From an uncultured Persicitalea sp. (lineage in GTDB: Bacteria > Bacteroidota > Bacteroidia > Cytophagales > Spirosomataceae): a stretch of 5,603 bases of DNA. The position numbers were made by a program, and so were the translations under genes. Under the pieces are notes generated by a model. It ran no database searches and was not told the DNA's origin. It saw only the letters and a program-made list of their open reading frames with translations. Numbering within the stretch: the first letter of the stretch is position 1; every line of letters starts with the position of its first letter. The DNA is taken from assembly GCA_950075905.1 (NCBI GenBank), contig CATMVR010000381.1, forward strand, positions 1-5,603, given 5' to 3'. Of this stretch, positions 1 to 5,603 are shown one piece after another.

Positions 1-240
1 ATCATCATCGACCAGAACCAGCCGCAGCAGAGCCCGTATGTGATCTGCTTCGCCAACGGCTGTATGTCGGACTACGAGGCCACGCCGGAAGTGCTGGCCA
101 ACATGAAGAAGAGCCAGAACCTGATCGTGCAGGCGATCAACGCCAACGGCGCCCCGCTGACCCTGGCGCTTCCGCTTGCCGAGTTCGCAAAGGCCTACGA
201 CGGCCCGCCGACCGACCCGAAGGTGTTTGAAGAGACCCAG
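1..240 (+). other. IalB (invasion-associated locus B) family fragment of alphaproteobacterial type
   Basis: The first 80 codons read IIIDQNQPQQSPYVICF, then a two-cysteine motif C-F-A-N-G-C (Cys codons at 46-48 and 61-63), SDYEATPEVLANMKK, QNLIVQAINANG and LPLAEFAKAYDGPPTDP. From memory this closely matches the C-terminal part of IalB-family periplasmic proteins of Bradyrhizobium and relatives, which have paired cysteines and the FAKAYDGPPTDP stretch. It has no place in a TolC protein. By hand count about 90% of codons end in G or C, against about 79% over the next 100 codons, which fits a different, GC-richer source. The function of IalB proteins is poorly defined; the name comes from an invasion locus of Bartonella. 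The fragment lacks its N-terminus (window edge) and its normal C-terminal tail (the junction). Confidence 0.75.
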
Positions 241-813
241 AAGAACTTCCCGGCTATCCGGAGCGCCGAGCTGCGGCGGCAAAGTTTTGGCTACCTGGTG
301 AAGTCTATCCGGGCGTTGAACCTGCCCTCCCTCAATATGTCGGCCAATTTTGGCGCTTTCTACGCTTCCACCAATCAGCAGCTGGACTACTTCCAGCAGC
401 TCAACGCCACCCGTAACGGCTCGCTGAGCCTGGGGCTGTATATCCCGATCATGGGCCGCTGGCAAACCCGCCCGCGGGTAGAGCTCGCCAAGGTACAGGA
501 GCGTATTGCCGCCAATCAGCTGGACCAAACCCGACTGCTGCTGCGCCAGGCCATTGAGCAAAGCCTGCTGGACGTGACCGCCTCGCGGGAGCGCTACGAA
601 GCCGCCCGCGACCAGGCCGAGGCATTGGAGGCAAGCTACACCACCGTAGAGAGCCGGCTGAACGCCGGCACGGCCACCATTTTTGAGTACTCGTTGTCGA
701 AAGCCAACCTGGCCCGGGCGCAGGCCAATGCCATTCGGGCTACCTACGAATACATCATGAACCGGAAGATCCTCCAATTCTACCAGCAGGGTAGCTGGGA
801 CGGTCTGCTATAA
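1..813 (+). CDS. 5'-truncated chimeric frame: IalB-like segment joined to C-terminal half of a TolC-family outer-membrane efflux protein
   Basis: The frame is open from base 1 and stops with TAA at 811-813. A GTG at 40 is the first possible internal start, but coding similarity runs upstream of it, so the true start lies outside the window. From about 241 the protein reads as the second repeat of a TolC-family channel: NFPAIRSAELR, then a beta-strand stretch NLPSLNMSANFGAFY (319-363), the turn SLSLGLYIPIMGRWQTR (421-471), a long heptad-rich alpha-helical region, GTATIFEYSLSKANLARAQ, and the Bacteroidota-style ending NRKILQFYQ (760-786). Such proteins form trimeric outer-membrane ducts for RND or ABC exporters. 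Only about 190 TolC residues are present against roughly 440-500 in a full protein. The N-terminal signal and first repeat are missing, replaced by unrelated sequence (see 1-240). TolC identity of the 3' part is secure from family knowledge; a real fused gene product is doubtful. A strong terminator follows. Confidence 0.82.
   Translation: MIIDQNQPQQSPYVICFANGCMSDYEATPEVLANMKKSQNLIVQAINANGAPLTLALPLAEFAKAYDGPPTDPKVFEETQKNFPAIRSAELRRQSFGYLVKSIRALNLPSLNMSANFGAFYASTNQQLDYFQQLNATRNGSLSLGLYIPIMGRWQTRPRVELAKVQERIAANQLDQTRLLLRQAIEQSLLDVTASRERYEAARDQAEALEASYTTVESRLNAGTATIFEYSLSKANLARAQANAIRATYEYIMNRKILQFYQQGSWDGLL
235..252. other. Probable chimeric junction between alphaproteobacterial and Bacteroidota DNA
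   Basis: IalB-like similarity ends around V-F-E-E-T-Q (codons ending at 240) and TolC-like similarity begins around N-F-P-A-I (codons from 244). The breakpoint is therefore within about 15 bases. The frame is maintained across it, which can happen by chance one time in three. No insertion-sequence end, inverted repeat or target duplication is visible at the join. Confidence 0.65.
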
Positions 814-1027
814 AGAACTTGATTTAGGTTAGGAATTGAGATTGGTTAATCCTGTATTGTGAAATGAGGTAGTCGCTGGCTGCCTCATTTTTTTGTAAGT
901 AGCTGGCGGGGAATCGATTTGGTGCATAAAATGGCCTTATAGGTAGGGGGACATCGCCACAACCTTCGTTTTTTAGGTTATAAAATTCAGGGAACCGCCT
1001 TTCTTTTTTAACTTAAAATCAATGTAA
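814..1027. other. Intergenic region between the TolC frame and the SGNH hydrolase
   Basis: Apart from the terminator at 862-894 no gene is visible. The 3' half (about 961-1027) is AT-rich and must contain the hydrolase promoter, because a terminator precedes it. I see no clean TAnnTTTG element. TATAAA at 979-984 could be a -10-like box but has no convincing upstream partner. No Shine-Dalgarno sequence precedes the ATG at 1028, which is usual in Bacteroidota. Confidence 0.5.
862..894 (+). terminator. Intrinsic (rho-independent) terminator after the TolC frame
   Basis: AATGAGGTAG (863-872) pairs with CTGCCTCATT (880-889) across a 7-base loop. This gives a 10-bp stem with one G-T wobble, and A862 with T890 can extend it. 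Seven Ts follow (888-894, the first two shared with the stem). It lies about 50 bases past the TAA stop, so it ends the TolC transcript and separates it from the hydrolase gene. The opposite strand has only three Ts after the stem, so it probably works in one direction. Confidence 0.88.
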
Positions 1028-1726
1028 ATGAAAAAAATAGGATCACTCTTTTTGGGCCTAATTCTGGTATGGGCCTGCCACAAGCCAAATTATCAGGCTA
1101 TGGCTCCGGCCTGGGAGCCCGACTATGCCCTGGATCGTCATGAAAATGACATAAAAGCCTACGAAGCCGAAGATGCCAGACAGATGCCCGCTCCGGGGGG
1201 AATTGTGTTTACGGGGAGTTCCAGCTTCCGCCTCTGGAAGAATGCTGAAAAAGACCTGGCGCCCCTGCCGATCATCAACCGGGGCTTTGGTGGCTCTACC
1301 CTGCCGGAGGTGATCTACTACATGGATCGAAACGTGCTGAAGTACAAACCCGACACCATTGTGGTGTATTGCGAGAACGATCAGTTTGGCAAAAAGCCCA
1401 AAACACCCGAGCAAACCCGTGATGCCTACGTGGAATTTACCCGGCGCGTCCGGGCCGAGCTACCCGACGCGCAGATGTACTTCGTATCGCTCAAACCCTC
1501 GCCTTCGCGCTGGGAACGGCGGGCCGAAGCACAGAAAACCAATCAGCTTATCAGGGAGTTTGTGAAAAGTGATCGTCATCACGAATACATCGACGTGTGG
1601 CCCGTAATGTTGAAAGATGGCCGCCCGGACGGGAGTATCTTCCTGAAAGACAGCCTGCATATGAACGCCGAAGGCTACCGGCGCTGGACGGAAGTCATCA
1701 AACCCGTATTGCAGAAGGGAAATTAG
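1028..1726 (+). CDS. SGNH/GDSL-family hydrolase, predicted lipoprotein
   Basis: A 232-residue secreted esterase-type hydrolase. The N-terminus has a charged MKK, a hydrophobic run and a lipobox-like V-W-A-C with Cys17, so it is probably lipidated and membrane-anchored after export. SGNH blocks follow in order. Block I is FTGSSSFRLW (61-70), with Ser65 as likely nucleophile in a G-S-S variant of GDS. Block II is NRGFGGS (84-90), supplying the oxyanion glycine. Block III is C-E-N-D (115-118), with Asn117 as the oxyanion Asn. Block V is D-S-L-H (208-211), supplying the catalytic Asp208 and His211. Length is normal for single-domain family members. One oddity is Cys115 where block III usually has Gly (G-x-N-D). 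The substrate cannot be read from sequence; relatives act on acyl or acetyl esters, including those on carbohydrates. The start is the only Met ahead of the signal peptide. The gene lies downstream of a terminator, with 120 bases to the kinase. Confidence 0.9.
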   Translation: MKKIGSLFLGLILVWACHKPNYQAMAPAWEPDYALDRHENDIKAYEAEDARQMPAPGGIVFTGSSSFRLWKNAEKDLAPLPIINRGFGGSTLPEVIYYMDRNVLKYKPDTIVVYCENDQFGKKPKTPEQTRDAYVEFTRRVRAELPDAQMYFVSLKPSPSRWERRAEAQKTNQLIREFVKSDRHHEYIDVWPVMLKDGRPDGSIFLKDSLHMNAEGYRRWTEVIKPVLQKGN

Positions 1727-1846
1727 ATCCGAGACCCGAAAAAAATACCGGAAAAGTATCCAATGACAGGTTTTTAAGGTAAAGTAATTATATTGACCGC
1801 ACATTCAAATTCAAATCCATAACCTGTTTTTTATAAACCAACTATA
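1727..1846. promoter_or_regulatory. Spacer before the kinase, likely holding its promoter or leader
   Basis: This 120-base AT-rich spacer has no gene and no convincing terminator after the hydrolase stop. TAATTATATTGAC near 1786-1798 resembles a -10 or -7 region but does not match TAnnTTTG. ACAGGTT (1766-1772) and AACCTGT (1821-1827) form a widely spaced 7-bp inverted repeat, with a T-run right after the second arm. The kinase could be transcribed from here or by readthrough from the hydrolase; the sequence does not decide. Confidence 0.3.
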
Positions 1847-3197
1847 ATGAAAGTAACAGCTGTATTTGACATTGGTCGTACCAACAAGAAATACATTCTT
1901 TTCGATGAATCGTACCGGGTGGTCAGGGAGATACGGGATGTACTGCCCGAAACAGTCGACGAAGACGGGTTTCCCACCGAGGACATCGACCTGCTCACGA
2001 GTTGGGTGCAGAAGCATTGGGAAGACCTCAAAAACAACCAGGAATTTGAGTTACAGGCAGTCAATGTGTCGGGCTACGGAGCCAGCCTGGTGCACCTCGA
2101 TGGCTTCGATAAGCCGGTAACGCCTCTGTACTCCTACCTGAAACCGTTTCCCGAAAAGCTGGCCAAAGAGTTTTACGGCCATTACGGCGATCCTATGCGA
2201 ATTGCCCTGCAAACCGGCTCACCTCCTATGGGTTTTTTGAATTCAGGGTTGCAGCTGTACTGGATCAAGAAAACCAAACCCGAAGTCTACAATCAGATCA
2301 AAACCACCCTGCACCTACCGCAATACATTCTGTTTTTGCTCACGGGCCGCAAGGTAAGCGACTTTACTTCCATTGGCTGTCACACGGCGCTGTGGAGCCT
2401 CGAAATGATGGATTACCACGAGTGGGTAAAAGAAGAGGAGATTCAAAAGAAAATGGCCAGCCTGCTGGCTGCTTCGTCCTTTATTTATCGTTACAACGAT
2501 CACGTCATTCAGTCGGGTTTTGGCGTGCACGATAGCTCGGCCGCTCTGATACCGTACCGAATGGCCTTCAAAAAGCCCTTTGTGCTGCTATCTACGGGTA
2601 CCTGGTGCGTCAATTTCAATCCTTTTGCCACCCACCCCCTTACCTCCGATCAGCTCGAGCGCGACTGCCTGCACTTTATGACCCCCGAAGGCAGCGGTGT
2701 CAAATCCTCGCGGGTATTTATGGGCCGCGAGCACGACTATCAGGTTACGCGTATCAACGAGTACTTTGGCCTCGACCCCGAAGCCTATCGAGATATTAAG
2801 TTCGACCCGAAAGAGCTCGAAAAGGATGCACCTCCCTTTTACCCGGCCTGCATGGAAGGCAACGGTCCTTTCCCCGAGCCGCAACCCAGCGCCTGGCAGA
2901 TTAGTGCCTTCGCTACCCCGGAGGCCGCCTACCATCACCTGCTGAAGGGACTGACCGACATCGTGGCGATTTCGCTTCAGCTCATCGGCGCCGAGGAGGT
3001 ACCTACACTGTTTATCGACGGAGGCTTTGCCAAAAACCATATTTTTACGCAGTTACTGGCCCGTAAGTTTCCGAACCACGAAGTATATACTACCCTGCTA
3101 CCCTATGCCGCCGCGCTCGGTGCCGCCCTGCACGTCACCCGCCCGCAGACCTTCGAGTTTCCGGGTGAGCTGGTGAAAGTAGAGTTAGAGCAGCCCA

Positions 3198-3205
<8 letters not shown>
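1847..3205 (+). CDS. FGGY-family carbohydrate kinase, substrate unassigned
   Basis: A 452-residue cytosolic sugar kinase of the ASKHA fold that transfers the ATP gamma-phosphate to a sugar hydroxyl. The N-terminal phosphate-1 loop is FDIGRTNKKYILFD (7-20), with Asp8. GFGVHDSSAALIPY (224-237) carries the likely catalytic base Asp229. LLSTGTWCVNFNP (247-259) is the phosphate-2 loop. FIDGGFAKNHIFTQLLA (389-405) is the adenosine-binding C-terminal signature, and LPYAAALGAAL (418-428) is the usual closing helix. Length is typical of FGGY kinases. The loop DIGRTNKK differs from the D-x-G-T type of glycerol and xylulose kinases and resembles the DIGKTNKK of a Bacteroidota subgroup with rhamnulokinase-like features, so a deoxysugar ketose (rhamnulose or fuculose) is a reasonable guess but not shown. 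No isomerase, aldolase or permease is next to it. The ATG at 1847 immediately precedes the first beta strand, so this start is well supported. Its 3' end overlaps recG by 8 bases. Confidence 0.92.
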
Positions 3206-5300
<2,095 letters not shown>

Positions 5301-5603
5301 AACAGGGGGAAAGTCCGGTCTTTCAAAGATAGCGAAAAGGTAGATTTTTTGCGGATTTTTGGGTAGGTTTGTCAGAATGAGTAGCTATCTGGCGGAGTGG
5401 ACGGAGGGGCGCCGGTTAAATTGAATACGTTACTCTATTGATAATTATTGTGTTAAAAAATGTAGCTGAATTTTCCTTTTATTCTTTTGTCAAAGTGATA
5501 CATGACAGTGTGTTATTCAAATTTTGACATTATATTTGGTGGCCCAAAGCTAGGTAGGAAAAAGGAATAGAGAGTATTTTGTGACTAAACAAGTCTTTGA
5601 TTA
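5301..5603. other. Non-coding region upstream of recG, extending to the window edge
   Basis: No convincing gene is visible in these 303 bases. The part from about 5425 on is clearly AT-rich (by eye near 70% A+T), unlike the coding regions. A rightward TAGGTTTG (5364-5371) and TATATTTG (5531-5538) each match the -7 consensus but lack a -33 partner. TTTGG (5535-5539) and CCAAA (5544-5548) form a small inverted repeat. Three TGTCA/TGACA pentamers lie at 5488-5492, 5503-5507 and 5525-5529. A GTG at 5581 opens a frame to the right edge that is too short to judge. The layout suits the upstream region of a rightward gene beyond the window, but this is inference. Confidence 0.4.
5324..5331 (-). promoter_or_regulatory. 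Probable recG promoter -7 element (TAnnTTTG type)
   Basis: The minus strand reads TATCTTTG here, a full match to the Bacteroidota sigma-A -7 consensus TAnnTTTG. It lies 23 bases before the recG ATG, so the 5' leader would be short (about 15-20 bases). The expected -33 TTTG about 19-20 bases further upstream is not seen, so this is a half-match supported mainly by its position. Confidence 0.5.

Noticed and set aside
1..813. A genuine multidomain efflux protein with a new N-terminal periplasmic domain
   Set aside because: The N-terminal segment is a truncated IalB piece and replaces the first TolC repeat, which the channel fold needs. A chimera explains the data better than a functional domain gain.
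1766..1827. Inverted repeat ACAGGTT / AACCTGT followed by a T-run, as a terminator or riboswitch upstream of the kinase
   Set aside because: The arms are only 7 bp with a 48-base loop and no supporting inner structure; chance is a sufficient explanation.
2588..3040. 150-residue minus-strand open frame inside the kinase gene
   Set aside because: It lies wholly within the well-supported FGGY kinase, shows no family features, and is best explained as a shadow frame.
5377..5424. 15-codon open frame MSSYLAEWTEGRRLN just after the rightward TAGGTTTG
   Set aside because: It is too short to support, has no ribosome-binding signal and is not followed by a visible gene or attenuator structure, so a leader peptide cannot be claimed.
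5581..5603. Possible gene start (GTG) running off the right edge
   Set aside because: Only seven codons are visible (V-T-K-Q-V-F-D), with no ribosome-binding site and no recognisable N-terminus.

Overview
The window carries three complete genes and one 5'-truncated open frame. Most of it looks like chromosome from a Bacteroidota bacterium, probably Cytophagales (Spirosoma/Dyadobacter-like). The reasons are moderate GC content, no Shine-Dalgarno sequences before the starts, a lipoprotein SGNH hydrolase, an FGGY kinase of a type common in that group, a Bacteroidota-type RecG, and a TAnnTTTG promoter element upstream of recG. The genus is an inference; no marker gene here settles it.

Layout: (1) 1-813, plus strand, is a frame already open at the left edge. 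Its last ~570 bases encode the C-terminal half of a TolC-family outer-membrane efflux protein. Its first ~240 bases encode something unrelated: the C-terminal part of an invasion-associated locus B (IalB) family protein of the kind found in Bradyrhizobium-like Alphaproteobacteria. The two are joined in frame near 238-250. (2) 814-1027 is intergenic and holds a strong intrinsic terminator. (3) 1028-1726, plus strand, is an SGNH/GDSL hydrolase with a lipoprotein signal. (4) 1847-3205, plus strand, is an FGGY-family carbohydrate kinase. (5) 3198-5300, minus strand, is recG, converging on the kinase with an 8-base overlap of the 3' ends. (6) 5301-5603 is an AT-rich non-coding stretch with the probable recG promoter and possible control elements for a gene beyond the right edge.

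The genes do not form an obvious pathway. The hydrolase and the kinase could both serve carbohydrate use, but they are 120 bases apart and no transporter, isomerase or aldolase lies nearby. RecG is housekeeping DNA repair. I see no convincing new biological system. The observation most worth checking is the apparent cross-phylum junction at the left end, which is more likely an assembly or contamination chimera than a real fusion gene.
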